Shown in pieces: positions 17,558 to 25,930 of a DNA stretch of 64,000 nt (position 1 is the first letter of the stretch; each line of letters opens with the position of its first letter). A program made the position numbers and the translations under genes. The notes under the pieces are model-generated. The model did no database searches. It saw nothing but the letters and a program-made list of their open reading frames with translations, and had not been told where the DNA came from. Location: the NCBI GenBank assembly GCA_035299025.1, contig DATGXK010000007.1, forward strand, positions 1 to 64,000. The letters are read 5' to 3'. Source of the DNA: Leadbetterella sp035299025. GTDB lineage: Bacteria; Bacteroidota; Bacteroidia; Cytophagales; Spirosomataceae.

Positions 17558-18283
17558 TCAGTAATGGAAACAAGTGCCATTTTGTGACTTGTAGGTATAA
17601 AATCCTTCAAATACATCGCATATTTGATTTGAAATTTCTTTAGAATTCAAAGGTTCTACATACAACAGATTCTTGTTGTGAAATATTATTTTTTTTGTTT
17701 TGGTATCTATGGCCCAAGCAAATATTTTTGAACTAGACTTTATTGGTAGTGGGGTGTATACACCAAGGGTTAATACGCTTACTCCAAAACCTTTAGCTAT
17801 TTGAGTTCTATAGTTAGGTTTGGTTCTAGTAAATCCTAATTGGTATGCAATAATCAACTGATCTACTTTGTTTTCTTCAATTACATTAAGTATGGTTTCA
17901 GATAAATTGTAGGTCTTAATCAGTCTATTCCGACCCTTCCGTGTTGGAGCTTGTACCAACAAATTTTCAAGGTTAAATAATTCTTTATATATAGCATCCA
18001 GAGTTGTGAAATCTACTAAAATCTCCTCTTTGCTTTTTTGATAACCAGCCATTTCTGTGATAGAATGGAATACTATTTCAGCCGCTTTTTCTGATAAATT
18101 GTCATCAACTTGAAATTCATTCTTTTCTTCAATGAAGTCTACTTTCGATGAAGGTCTTATTATTCCAATATTTAAATTGTTATTTGACTTTCTGAAGTCT
18201 GAGGAAATGTACTTTTCATTTACACAACCCAGAAAAATAAATGCAAAGGGTATAATCGAGCACAGGAATTTGAATTTTTGCAT
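17558..18283 (-). CDS. Putative lipoprotein of unknown function
   Basis: 241 residues. The N-terminus has a signal peptide with a lipobox FLGC, so Cys19 should be lipidated. I do not recognise the family. The mature part is mixed alpha/beta, with a VDQLIIAYQLGFTR strand-helix segment and a late KIFAWAIDTKTKKIIFHN stretch that resembles the curli assembly CsgG-like or other lipoprotein beta-sheets only loosely. It stands between aroC and uup with no operon partner. The function is unknown. Confidence 0.75.
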   Translation of the reverse strand: MQKFKFLCSIIPFAFIFLGCVNEKYISSDFRKSNNNLNIGIIRPSSKVDFIEEKNEFQVDDNLSEKAAEIVFHSITEMAGYQKSKEEILVDFTTLDAIYKELFNLENLLVQAPTRKGRNRLIKTYNLSETILNVIEENKVDQLIIAYQLGFTRTKPNYRTQIAKGFGVSVLTLGVYTPLPIKSSSKIFAWAIDTKTKKIIFHNKNLLYVEPLNSKEISNQICDVFEGFYTYKSQNGTCFHY

Positions 18284-18385
18284 GGTACAGTTTAATTTGT
18301 ATTTCTATGATCAGATATTACAAAAAACGCACCACTTTTTTTTTGGACAATCGGATAAACAGTTATCCAAGTAAGTAACAAAACC

Positions 18386-20254
18386 TTAAACCATCTCGCT
18401 CAATTCCAACCACCGCAATTCTTTTTCTTCCAGTTCATTTACAGTGTCCTCTAGTTTTTTCGAGATATCGGCTATTTCGTCGAAGGATAGCGTACCCGAG
18501 GATAGTTTTTCGGTTAGCTCAACTTTTTGTTTTTCTAGAATCTGAAGATCTTTTTCTAGGTTATCAAACTCTGTTTTTTCTTTGAAACTCAGTTTGCGTT
18601 TAGGTGCAGTCTCTTTTACTTCTGCTACTTCAATCACCGCTGGTTTATTGTCTCTGTCTTTTTTTTGTTGTTTGGCGTTTTCCTCTTGCCAAATTCTGTA
18701 GTCGGTATAATTACCAGGGAAGTCTTTAATAAGTCCGTCTCCTTCAAAAGCAAACGTATGATCCACGATTCTATCTAGAAAATATCTGTCGTGCGACACC
18801 ACCAAAAGACAACCACCATAGCTCATCAAAAATTCTTCGAGGACATTCAATGTGGCAATATCAAGATCATTTGTGGGCTCATCCAAAATCAAGAAATTTG
18901 GATTTTCTATCAACACTTTCAGTAATTGCAGGCGGCGTTTTTCTCCTCCTGAAAGCTTCGAAATCTGGGCGTATTGCGTAGCTGGAGGAAACAAAAAGAG
19001 CGTTAAGAATGCCGAGGCACTGATTTCTCGGCCATCACCCATTTTTATAAACTCGGCCACTTCTCTTACGTTTTCTATAACTTTTTGTTCCGGGTCGAAA
19101 ACCAATCCATCCTGTTTGTAGTATCCTATTTTTATGGTTTCGCCTTTCACTACTTTTCCTTGATCAGGCTTTATTTCACCAGTTATCAAGCCCAGTAGGG
19201 TAGATTTACCCATGCCATTTTTGCCTACTATGCCTATTCTATCGCCTTTTTTAAAGGTATAGTTAAACTCCTTTACAATTACTTTGTCTTTGAAGGATTT
19301 ACTAACGTGCTGAATTTCAATAATTTTATTGCCAATTCGCTCAGATTTTACACTAAGTTCGAGTTTGTCCTCAGTCCGTTTGCCCGATGTTCTTTCTTTT
19401 AGTTCATAAAATGCATTTTCTCTATAAGTGGCCTTGTGTGTACGAGCTTTTGGTTGGCGACGCATCCATTCCAATTCTTTCTTTAATAGGCTTTTGTCTT
19501 TTTCTAAAGTTACGGCTTCTATCTCAGCTCTTTCTGCTTTTTTCTCTAAAAAGTAGGCATAATTACCTACATATCGGTGCATTTTAGAGTCTGCCAATTC
19601 CATAATACGGTTACATACTTTATCTAAAAAGTATCTGTCGTGTGTTACCAAAAACAAAGTAGTATTGCTTGAAGATAGGTGGTTTTCTAGCCATTCTATG
19701 GTGTCAAGGTCCAAGTGGTTCGTTGGCTCATCAAGTATCAAAAAATCAGGTTCTTCAATCAATACCTTGGCCAAAGTTACACGTTTTTGCTGCCCACCGG
19801 ATAGTTCACCCATCAGTTTGTCGAGGTCATGAACATCTAGTTTGCCTAAAATCTGCTTTACTTTTGATTCATAATCCCAGCCATCAAGCTCAGTTATGAG
19901 CTCCGTGTATTTCGATATGCCATCGTAGTCGTTGTGTTCTACCGCATATTCATAGTTTTTTATGGCTTCGGCTATCGGATTACTTGATGCAAAAATTGTT
20001 TCTAAAACCGTACTTGTTTTCGAGAAAACCGGGTTTTGGTTGAGGTATCCAACTTTGATTTCTTTCCTAACGCTCATTATGCCTTCATCGGCCGGAATTA
20101 GGCCCGCTATAACATCCATTAGTGAGGATTTTCCACAACCGTTGGTTCCAATCAATGCCACTTTTTCGCCTTGAAGAACACCAAATGAGAGATTCTTAAA
20201 TAACCATCTTTCGCCGAGGTTTCGGCCCAAGTTTTCTGCTGATAAATAATTCAT
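18386..20254 (-). CDS. uup: ABC-F family ATPase (Uup-like)
   Basis: 622 residues with two ABC domains. Walker A motifs GTNGCGKSS (about residue 36) and GKNGMGKST (about 346), signatures LSGGQQKR and LSGGEKRR, and Walker B LILDEPTNHLDL and LILDEPTNDLDI are all present. There is no membrane domain. The linker and the C-terminal coiled coil (rich in Glu, Lys and Leu, from about residue 550) match Uup, an ABC-F protein that acts on ribosomes and DNA-related stress. Its ATG directly adjoins one arm of a 22-bp inverted repeat shared with the divergent phosphorylase-like gene. Confidence 0.93.
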   Translation of the reverse strand: MNYLSAENLGRNLGERWLFKNLSFGVLQGEKVALIGTNGCGKSSLMDVIAGLIPADEGIMSVRKEIKVGYLNQNPVFSKTSTVLETIFASSNPIAEAIKNYEYAVEHNDYDGISKYTELITELDGWDYESKVKQILGKLDVHDLDKLMGELSGGQQKRVTLAKVLIEEPDFLILDEPTNHLDLDTIEWLENHLSSSNTTLFLVTHDRYFLDKVCNRIMELADSKMHRYVGNYAYFLEKKAERAEIEAVTLEKDKSLLKKELEWMRRQPKARTHKATYRENAFYELKERTSGKRTEDKLELSVKSERIGNKIIEIQHVSKSFKDKVIVKEFNYTFKKGDRIGIVGKNGMGKSTLLGLITGEIKPDQGKVVKGETIKIGYYKQDGLVFDPEQKVIENVREVAEFIKMGDGREISASAFLTLFLFPPATQYAQISKLSGGEKRRLQLLKVLIENPNFLILDEPTNDLDIATLNVLEEFLMSYGGCLLVVSHDRYFLDRIVDHTFAFEGDGLIKDFPGNYTDYRIWQEENAKQQKKDRDNKPAVIEVAEVKETAPKRKLSFKEKTEFDNLEKDLQILEKQKVELTEKLSSGTLSFDEIADISKKLEDTVNELEEKELRWLELSEMV

Positions 20255-20380
20255 GCTGCAAGTTAGCCATAATGTTCGGTAAGGCAGTTGAGGCTTATGT
20301 GAAATCTTGATTTTAATCAGGTTTCGGACTCGTTGAGGTACTTAAGTCTCGAAATTGCAACATTATTGGTAACTTGCAGC
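20255..20380. repeat. 22-bp near-perfect inverted repeat bounding a 126-bp intergenic segment
   Basis: Left arm 20255-20276 and right arm 20359-20380 match at 20 of 22 positions when one is reverse-complemented (GCTGCAAGTTAxCxATAATGTT). A weak hairpin TGATT/AATCA sits near the centre. The left arm abuts the uup start codon and the right arm ends 19 bases before the phosphorylase-like start, so the two divergent genes carry the same 22-base leader. Confidence 0.75.
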
Positions 20381-20399
20381 GAAATATACTTTACACTTA

Positions 20400-22034
20400 A
20401 TGATGGAAATTTTTAAAAATAAATTTAAAAAGGAATACGCCAAGTCGGTTGCGTATTTCTCAATGGAATTTGGCATTGACCAAGCTCTCAAGACTTATTC
20501 AGGAGGTTTGGGCTATTTGGCTGGCTCTCACATGAGGAGTGCCTTTGCTCTTAATCAAAATCTTATGGGAATCGGGATTTTGTGGAAATATGGCTACTAC
20601 GAGCAGCAGCGAAACACCGATAACAGTTTGCGTGTATTTTTTAGAGAGCAAATGTACAGTTTTTTGGAAGACACAGACATTAGGTTTCAAATCCGAATAA
20701 AGGGAAAGGACGTTTGGGTGGCTACATATTGTTTGCCATCGCATGTGTTTAGCTGTGCTCCGATGTTTTTTCTGACCACTGATACCGACGGGAACGACGA
20801 GTGGGCCAGGTCAATTTCTTATCATCTTTACGACAAAGACGCCGAAATAAAAGTAGCTCAATGCATGCTTTTGGGTATAGGCGGTGCTAAATTTTTGGAT
20901 AAGGCCAATCTCGTACCGGAGATTTATCATTTCAACGAAGCTCATGCAGTTTCGGCAGTTTTTTACTTGTTCAACCAACACAAAGACCTGAAAAAACTCA
21001 AAGAAAAACTAAGGTTTACAACGCACACGCCTGAAGAGGCCGGAAACGAGAAACACAATTTCCAGTTTCTCGAGAGTTTGGGATTCTTCTCAGGCCTTGA
21101 TTCAGCAGAGGTTGCCCGCATTTCTGGTGTAAAAGATGATGTTTTTAATCATTCGTTGGCCGCTTTAAGAACTGCCAAAAGGGCAAATGCGGTTTCGAAG
21201 CTACATGGCGAGGTATCGCGTGAGATGTGGGGACATGAAGAAGGCATTTGTGAAATTGGACACATTACCAACGCCCAAAATATAACATATTGGGTAGATT
21301 CTGTTCTCGAAGAAAATAGGTTGAAGTTAGATGCTGAGGCGATTGCTGAGAGAAAGAAGGAATTAAAAAATATTCTTTTCAAAGAGGTGGCAGATCAAGT
21401 CGGGAAGATTTTTGATCCAAATATTGTTACTATTGTTTGGGCTCGACGATTTGCTGGGTACAAAAGGCCCGATCTCATTACCAAAGATTTGGAACGGTTT
21501 GAGAGGCTGATGGTTTCTGGGAAAGTTCAAATAATTTGGGCGGGTAAACCTTATCCATTTGACCATGGAGCGATAGATACTTTCAATAAGCTTTATTACA
21601 TGAGTCATTTATACAAAAACATGGCTGTACTAACAGGCTACGAACTTAAGCTCTCCAAAATGCTGAAAGATGGCAGCGATATTTGGCTGAATAATCCGGT
21701 AGTTACGCGTGAGGCTTCGGGTACATCGGGCATGACAGCGGCCATGAATGCGGCCATCAATTTATCTACCTACGACGGCTGGGTGTGTGAGTTCTCTGAT
21801 AAAACAAACTCGTTTATAGTTCCAGTTGCCGATGGCTCAGATGCTTTGCAAAGAGACCAAGCAGATATGAAAAGTATTTTAGACACCATAGAGAATGAAA
21901 TAGTGCCGATGTACTACGAAAAACCGAAAAACTGGAACAAGATGGTGCTAAAAAGTATGAATGATGTCAATGCTTATTTCGATTCAGACCGAATGGCAGA
22001 TGAATATTACAAGAAACTATATAATCCAAAGTGA
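20400..22034 (+). CDS. Short-form alpha-glucan phosphorylase-like protein lacking the PLP lysine
   Basis: 544 residues, against about 820-850 for classical glycogen phosphorylases. Family motifs are clear: VAYFSMEFGIDQALKTYSGGLG, an HFNEAHAV region, TTHTPEEAGNEKH, VWARRFAGYKRPDLI and IIWAGKPYP. At the pyridoxal-phosphate site the sequence reads EASGTSGMTAAMNAA: the Lys of GTSxMK, which forms the Schiff base (K680 in rabbit muscle enzyme), is Thr446 here, codon ACA at 21735-21737. By family it would act on glycogen or maltodextrin with phosphate. Without that lysine, catalysis by the usual mechanism is doubtful. It may be a diverged glucosyltransferase or a binding protein. ATG at 20400 or 20403 is possible. 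Confidence 0.8.
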   Translation: MMEIFKNKFKKEYAKSVAYFSMEFGIDQALKTYSGGLGYLAGSHMRSAFALNQNLMGIGILWKYGYYEQQRNTDNSLRVFFREQMYSFLEDTDIRFQIRIKGKDVWVATYCLPSHVFSCAPMFFLTTDTDGNDEWARSISYHLYDKDAEIKVAQCMLLGIGGAKFLDKANLVPEIYHFNEAHAVSAVFYLFNQHKDLKKLKEKLRFTTHTPEEAGNEKHNFQFLESLGFFSGLDSAEVARISGVKDDVFNHSLAALRTAKRANAVSKLHGEVSREMWGHEEGICEIGHITNAQNITYWVDSVLEENRLKLDAEAIAERKKELKNILFKEVADQVGKIFDPNIVTIVWARRFAGYKRPDLITKDLERFERLMVSGKVQIIWAGKPYPFDHGAIDTFNKLYYMSHLYKNMAVLTGYELKLSKMLKDGSDIWLNNPVVTREASGTSGMTAAMNAAINLSTYDGWVCEFSDKTNSFIVPVADGSDALQRDQADMKSILDTIENEIVPMYYEKPKNWNKMVLKSMNDVNAYFDSDRMADEYYKKLYNPK

Positions 22035-22040
22035 TTTTGA

Positions 22041-22070
22041 GACCTCGGTAAATTGCCGAGGTTTCTTCTT
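22041..22070 (+). terminator. Terminator after the phosphorylase-like gene
   Basis: Stem ACCTCGG / CCGAGGT with a 7-base loop, then TTTCTTCTTT, starting just after the stop codon. Confidence 0.75.
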
Positions 22071-22162
22071 TAAACAATCAAGAAATAAATTCTAGAAATT
22101 AGAATTTGCCCTAAAACTGTTTTTGTATAGCCCATTCGTTTAAAAAATTATTCAAAAAAAGC

Positions 22163-22170
22163 TATCTTTG
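22163..22170 (+). promoter_or_regulatory. Probable -7 box of the gldD operon
   Basis: TATCTTTG matches the TAnnTTTG -7 consensus, 21 bases before the gldD start. A convincing -33 TTTG is not seen. Confidence 0.45.
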
Positions 22171-22191
22171 TCATTTACCCTATTTTCTTAA

Positions 22192-22773
22192 ATGAAATTT
22201 TTCGTTGGCTTAATTTTATTGTCATTTTGCTTAGCTTGTAGTAGCGGTTCTACGGTGTATTATCCCAAACCCAAGGGTTTTGAAAGAATAGAACTTCCTG
22301 AGCATGAGTATCAGTTACTGACGGGCAATTTCCCTTATACTTTCGAGTATTCAAAATCTGCGGTGATTATGCCTGATAGAACCAAAGATGCCGAGCCATA
22401 TTGGATTCTGGTGGAATATCCATCTCTTGGTGCCAAAATTCAGTTTACTTACAAGCCTATCAATGGAGATCTTTCGAAGCTAGATAAACATGTGGCCGAT
22501 GCATACAAATTAGCCTCCAAGCATCAAGTAAGAGCCACTGAGCAAAGAGAGCAAGTGATAGAGTTAAAAAATGGTAAAAAAGCGGTGGTCATAGAAATTG
22601 ATGGAGAGGTGCCAAGTCACTTTCAATTTTATGCCACAGATACTTCAAAGCATTTCCTGCGTGGTGCTGTTTATCTCAACGCAGCTACCTTGAACGATTC
22701 ACTGATGCCTATAGTGGATTATCTGAAAGCCGACAGTCGAAAGATTTTGGAATCTTTAAAATGGAAGAATTGA
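22192..22773 (+). CDS. gldD: Gliding motility lipoprotein GldD
   Basis: 193 residues. The signal peptide ends in a lipobox-like LAC (Cys16), so it should be lipid-anchored. The mature start YYPKPKGFERIELPEHEYQ is the characteristic GldD signature, and the later parts (WILVEYPSLGAKIQFTYK, GEVPSHFQFYATD, FLRGAVYL) follow the family. GldD is needed for gliding and type IX secretion in Flavobacterium. Here it heads a packed operon with a DUF2007 protein and cdsA, unlike the usual gldD-gldE neighbourhood. Confidence 0.92.
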   Translation: MKFFVGLILLSFCLACSSGSTVYYPKPKGFERIELPEHEYQLLTGNFPYTFEYSKSAVIMPDRTKDAEPYWILVEYPSLGAKIQFTYKPINGDLSKLDKHVADAYKLASKHQVRATEQREQVIELKNGKKAVVIEIDGEVPSHFQFYATDTSKHFLRGAVYLNAATLNDSLMPIVDYLKADSRKILESLKWKN

Positions 22774-22774
22774 T

Positions 22775-22981
22775 ATGAATTGGATAACGGTTTTTAAGGA
22801 GAAAAATAGAATGAGAGCTGAGTTGCTTAAGAACGAGCTGGAAAACAATAGCATTGAGGCAGTTATTTTAGACAAAGTGGATCACAATTACCCAGTTTTG
22901 GGTGTGGTTGAGATAAAAGTGTTGGAGTCTAATCAGGCCCTTGCAGAACATATAATTAAAGATTTTAGATTTGATGATTAA
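22775..22981 (+). CDS. DUF2007 family small protein
   Basis: 68 residues. The pattern RMRAELLKNELENNSIEAVILD, with a VDHNYPVLGVVEIKVLESN middle and a C-terminal DF-rich tail, matches the DUF2007 (PF09413) family, predicted to have an alpha/beta fold and possible signalling role; function is not known. It begins one base after the gldD stop and overlaps cdsA by 8 bases, so it is coexpressed with both. Confidence 0.82.
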   Translation: MNWITVFKEKNRMRAELLKNELENNSIEAVILDKVDHNYPVLGVVEIKVLESNQALAEHIIKDFRFDD

Positions 22982-23816
22982 AAGATTACGAGATAGATCA
23001 AACCTTACTCAACGTATAGTGGCGGCCCTCATTGGTGCTCCTCTAATGATTTTTGCGATTGTTTATAGCCCAACCAGCTTCTGGCTATTAATTATGGCCA
23101 TCACTGGTCTTACCCAATACGAATTCTACAAGCTATTGAAGATGTCCGGAGAGCTTCCTTTGAAAATTTATGGTACTTTCTGTGGAGCAGTTATTATTTC
23201 GCTTACTTATTGGATAGAAACCTACACCATCGATTTTGAAAATTATTATATCATGGTTCCTCTCCTCACACTCACTTTTTTTATAAAACTATACAAGAAA
23301 AAAGACCAAAAGCCATTTGTAAATCTGGGCTATACTTTCTTAGGAATTATTTATGTAGCACTTCCGTTTGCATTGCTCAACGAGTTAGCTTTTTGGAAAG
23401 GGAGCTTTCAGCCTCTTTTGGTTATAGGTGTTTTTGTTATTTTATGGTCCAATGACTCTGGGGCTTATTTGGCTGGTAGGCTGTTTGGTAAAAGAAAGCT
23501 TTTCGAGCGTATTTCGCCGAAGAAAACTTGGGAGGGCTTTTTTGGTGGAGCAATAATAGCCTTATTGGCCTCGTTTCTCTATTGGAAGTTTACAGAAACG
23601 CTTTCTATAGACCAATGGTTATGTATAGCTGCCATTATTGCAACTACTGGAACCCTCGGCGACCTCGTGGAGTCTTTGTTTAAGAGAAGTATCGAAATCA
23701 AGGATTCGGGTAGTTTGATTCCTGGTCATGGTGGGTTTTTAGATAGGTTTGATGGGCTATTGCTCTCTATGCCTTTTATCGTTACATTTATCAAATTTTA
23801 CGCGAGATTGCATTGA
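22974..23816 (+). CDS. cdsA: Phosphatidate cytidylyltransferase
   Basis: 280 residues with about seven or eight membrane segments. The C-terminal GHGGFLDRFDGLLLSMPF box and the preceding WSNDSGAYLAGRLFGKRKLFERISPKKTWEG, seen as NDSGAYLAGRLFGK and SPKKTWEGFFGG, are the CdsA signatures. It makes CDP-diacylglycerol from phosphatidate and CTP at the inner membrane, the precursor of phospholipid head groups. ATG at 22974 lies inside the end of the DUF2007 gene (8-base overlap) and its stop overlaps the next start by 4 bases. Confidence 0.94.
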   Translation: MIKRLRDRSNLTQRIVAALIGAPLMIFAIVYSPTSFWLLIMAITGLTQYEFYKLLKMSGELPLKIYGTFCGAVIISLTYWIETYTIDFENYYIMVPLLTLTFFIKLYKKKDQKPFVNLGYTFLGIIYVALPFALLNELAFWKGSFQPLLVIGVFVILWSNDSGAYLAGRLFGKRKLFERISPKKTWEGFFGGAIIALLASFLYWKFTETLSIDQWLCIAAIIATTGTLGDLVESLFKRSIEIKDSGSLIPGHGGFLDRFDGLLLSMPFIVTFIKFYARLH

Positions 23817-24514
23817 AATATTCATTAAGTATAGTATTCTTTTTTGTGTTGATAGCCATTGGTTATCAGGCAAATGCCCAAGGTGAGAAGAAGTTCGTTA
23901 CTTTTTCTGGCTTTGTCATTGATGGAAGCAATGACGAGCCGTTGCCAGGTGCCTACGTCATAAATGACAGAGCAGGCCGTGGGGTTTTTACAAATTCCAA
24001 AGGCTATTTTATAATTGATGTTTTTCCCGGCGATTCTATACTTTTTTCGTATCTGGGTTTTCGTAAGCAGTATCATATTATTCCGAAGAATGTCAGCCTT
24101 GATTATTCGGCTGTAGTTGAGCTCAGTATCGATGCCAAAATGTTAAAAGAAGTTAAAGTTTATCCATTTCGCACAGAGGAAGAATTTAAAACTGCTTTTC
24201 TAGAGATGGAGCTTCCGAATGCCAAAGAAAGAGAAGCAATAGAGAGAAATTATAGTTCGGAGAATATTAAACGTATGGCCGCCAACCAGGCAATGGGGTC
24301 TGGAGGAAATTATAGATATGCCATGGATCAGCAGCTTATGCACCTTCAGGGGCAGAAACAGGTCACTCAAAATCCTCTGACCAATGTGTTTGCTTGGAGT
24401 AATTTTATAAAGTCCGTTAAAAATGGTAGCTTAACCGACAAGTCTTGGAAAAAAGGAACCTATATCCCAACCGAAAAGGGAACTAGAGATAATATTTTTA
24501 AGGGGAGTAATTGA
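23813..24514 (+). CDS. Carboxypeptidase-regulatory-like domain protein
   Basis: 233 residues with a signal peptide ending ANAQ. The N-terminal module TFSGFVIDGSNDEPLPGAYVIND followed by GVFTNSKGYFIIDVFPGD fits the CarboxypepD_reg-like (CarbopepD_reg_2) beta-sandwich common in Bacteroidota surface and TonB-dependent proteins. The C-terminal half has no assignable fold. It starts with TTG at 23813 overlapping the cdsA stop by 4 bases, and no nearby ATG fits the signal peptide, so translational coupling is likely. It ends the gldD operon, convergent with the PIN toxin. Confidence 0.78.
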   Translation: MKYSLSIVFFFVLIAIGYQANAQGEKKFVTFSGFVIDGSNDEPLPGAYVINDRAGRGVFTNSKGYFIIDVFPGDSILFSYLGFRKQYHIIPKNVSLDYSAVVELSIDAKMLKEVKVYPFRTEEEFKTAFLEMELPNAKEREAIERNYSSENIKRMAANQAMGSGGNYRYAMDQQLMHLQGQKQVTQNPLTNVFAWSNFIKSVKNGSLTDKSWKKGTYIPTEKGTRDNIFKGSN

Positions 24515-24526
24515 CTTTTGTATTAA

Positions 24527-24940
24527 CTAAAGTTTTGCTATAATTTCATTGGGTAGAATTGCAGGTATTTCCGAGTTCTTAAAATCCTTTATATTTCTTG
24601 TTACGATATATTCCATTCCATTAATGGTAGAGGCACAGTAGATTTGAATGGCATCTTCAAAATCTTTGTGGTTGGAATTAAGGCTCTTTCTTAAAACATC
24701 CAAGTTAACGGGGATTATGGTAACGAATTCAAGTAAATTGTGGAGAATTACCCGAAACTCCTTTTCTTCAATAAATTTTTTTAAAAGATAATGAGTTGTT
24801 GCAAGACTATGAGAAGATGTGTACAGTTTTATTTTGTTGATTTCAGCTAATGAAAATAACTCGATGGCATATTTGCTAAAAGGTGGTCTGTCGGCAATCA
24901 GATCAACAAGAATATTGGTATCTAGAAAAATATTCTTCAT
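24527..24940 (-). CDS. PIN-domain toxin of a type II toxin-antitoxin pair
   Basis: 137 residues. A PIN fold is indicated by the FLDTNILVDL start (Asp7), the central helical part, FEDAIQIYCA (Glu-Asp pair) and VTRNIKDF (Asp) near the end, giving the usual acidic metal site of VapC-like ribonucleases. It resembles the PIN_3 family (PF13470). The gene overlaps the antitoxin-like gene by 4 bases, the normal arrangement for such pairs, and is read from the same promoter. RNA target unknown. Confidence 0.88.
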   Translation of the reverse strand: MKNIFLDTNILVDLIADRPPFSKYAIELFSLAEINKIKLYTSSHSLATTHYLLKKFIEEKEFRVILHNLLEFVTIIPVNLDVLRKSLNSNHKDFEDAIQIYCASTINGMEYIVTRNIKDFKNSEIPAILPNEIIAKL

Positions 24941-25179
24941 AAATGTTTCTTCTCTAAATACTCCCTTAGTTCTCTGTCCTCATCAAAACTATCTGGTAGT
25001 TTAACCTTTCCTACTATTTTACTTAATTTTTCTGAAACTTGGGCATCTTGTTTTTCTTCCACAATAGAGGCTAGATAGTTTTCAACGATATTTGAAAGGC
25101 TCGTCCCTGTCTTTTTTGCGAACGATTTAGATTTCTCTATTATTTCCTTTTCAACAGTAAGAGTCAATTTGGTCGTCAT
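24937..25179 (-). CDS. Ribbon-helix-helix-like antitoxin (DUF6364-like)
   Basis: 80 residues from ATG at 25179. The start TTKLTLTVEKEIIEKSKSFAKKTGTSLSNIVENYL is the strand-helix-helix pattern of RHH antitoxins; shown here as KLTLTVEKEI plus GTSLSNIVENYL. The C-terminal half is charged and likely wraps the toxin. The longer in-frame start at 25227 is rejected because it runs through the promoter and palindromes. It precedes the PIN gene. It probably represses its own operon through the two ATACGTAT sites. Confidence 0.82.
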   Translation of the reverse strand: MTTKLTLTVEKEIIEKSKSFAKKTGTSLSNIVENYLASIVEEKQDAQVSEKLSKIVGKVKLPDSFDEDRELREYLEKKHL

Positions 25180-25180
25180 A

Positions 25181-25209
25181 ATACGTATGTTTTTGTCAAA
25201 TATACGTAT
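25181..25209 (-). promoter_or_regulatory. Paired ATACGTAT palindromes over the TA promoter
   Basis: ATACGTAT at 25181-25188 and 25202-25209, start to start 21 bases or two helical turns. The -7 box TATATTTG on the minus strand (25204-25197) overlaps the distal palindrome and lies between the pair. The proximal palindrome begins two bases upstream of the antitoxin ATG. This is the layout expected of an autorepressed toxin-antitoxin operator. Confidence 0.75.
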
Positions 25210-25284
25210 CAAAAAAACAAAATCCAATGATTTTTTTAGATTTTTTCAAGTTTAAAGGATTTTCCCAGAACTAACTTCAAATGG

Positions 25285-25803
25285 TTACTCTTTATCCTTG
25301 AACCATCCTGAATATAAAACATAATTATTGGCGGTTCGCATAAAAACTTTACCCAATTCAGGGCTAACATCTTTGATATATTTTGCGGGATTGCCAGCCC
25401 AAACAGTTCCAGGGGGTACCTTTGTGTTTTGAGTTACTATTGCTCCAGCACCAATAATTGAATTCTTTCCAATTATCGCCCCATCCATCACTATAGCACC
25501 CATTCCTATCAATACTTCGTCTTCTATGGTGCATCCATGCACTATGGCGTTGTGGGCAATGCTCACGTTGTTACCAATGATAGTTTTGGTTTTTTGGTAG
25601 GTGCAGTGCACTATGGCTCCATCTTGAATATTTACTCTGTCGCCCATCAAGATGGCATTTACATCACCTCTTACTACAGCATTAAACCAAACTGTGCAAT
25701 CTTTGCCCATAGTTATATCGCCAACTAAAGTGGCATTTGGTGCGAACCAACAGTTATCTCCATAAACTGGGGTTTTATCAAGGACTTGTAAAATAAGAGC
25801 CAT
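25285..25803 (-). CDS. Gamma carbonic anhydrase family hexapeptide protein
   Basis: 172 residues, entirely a left-handed beta-helix of hexapeptide repeats plus a C-terminal helix. VVRGDVN, NIQDGAIVHC and SIAHNAIVHGC supply the Arg, Asp, Gln and three His expected at the metal site of gamma carbonic anhydrases. Some members (YrdA, PaaY) have weak or no activity, so CO2 hydration is inferred only. It sits immediately downstream of the nuo terminator and is therefore probably a separate unit. Confidence 0.88.
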   Translation of the reverse strand: MALILQVLDKTPVYGDNCWFAPNATLVGDITMGKDCTVWFNAVVRGDVNAILMGDRVNIQDGAIVHCTYQKTKTIIGNNVSIAHNAIVHGCTIEDEVLIGMGAIVMDGAIIGKNSIIGAGAIVTQNTKVPPGTVWAGNPAKYIKDVSPELGKVFMRTANNYVLYSGWFKDKE

Positions 25804-25811
25804 ATTTCTAA

Positions 25812-25840
25812 ATAAAAAAAAGAGGTCAAAATGACCTCAA
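25812..25840 (-). terminator. Terminator of the nuo operon
   Basis: On the minus strand GAGGTCA / TGACCTC (7 bp, 3-base loop) is followed by eight T. It lies about 90 bases after the nuoJ stop and before the gamma carbonic anhydrase gene, so transcription of nuoA-J should end here. Confidence 0.82.
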
Positions 25841-25930
25841 ATGTATATTTTTTTTCTAATAATGAATTTCAATGATAACAAATTGGACATTGATTAACCA
25901 AATAACAAACTGTCACTCCGAAATCGACAA

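Noticed and set aside
24527..25179. Reading the PIN/antitoxin pair as a defence island
   Set aside because: It is a lone two-gene unit. No restriction, CRISPR, CBASS or other defence genes are nearby.
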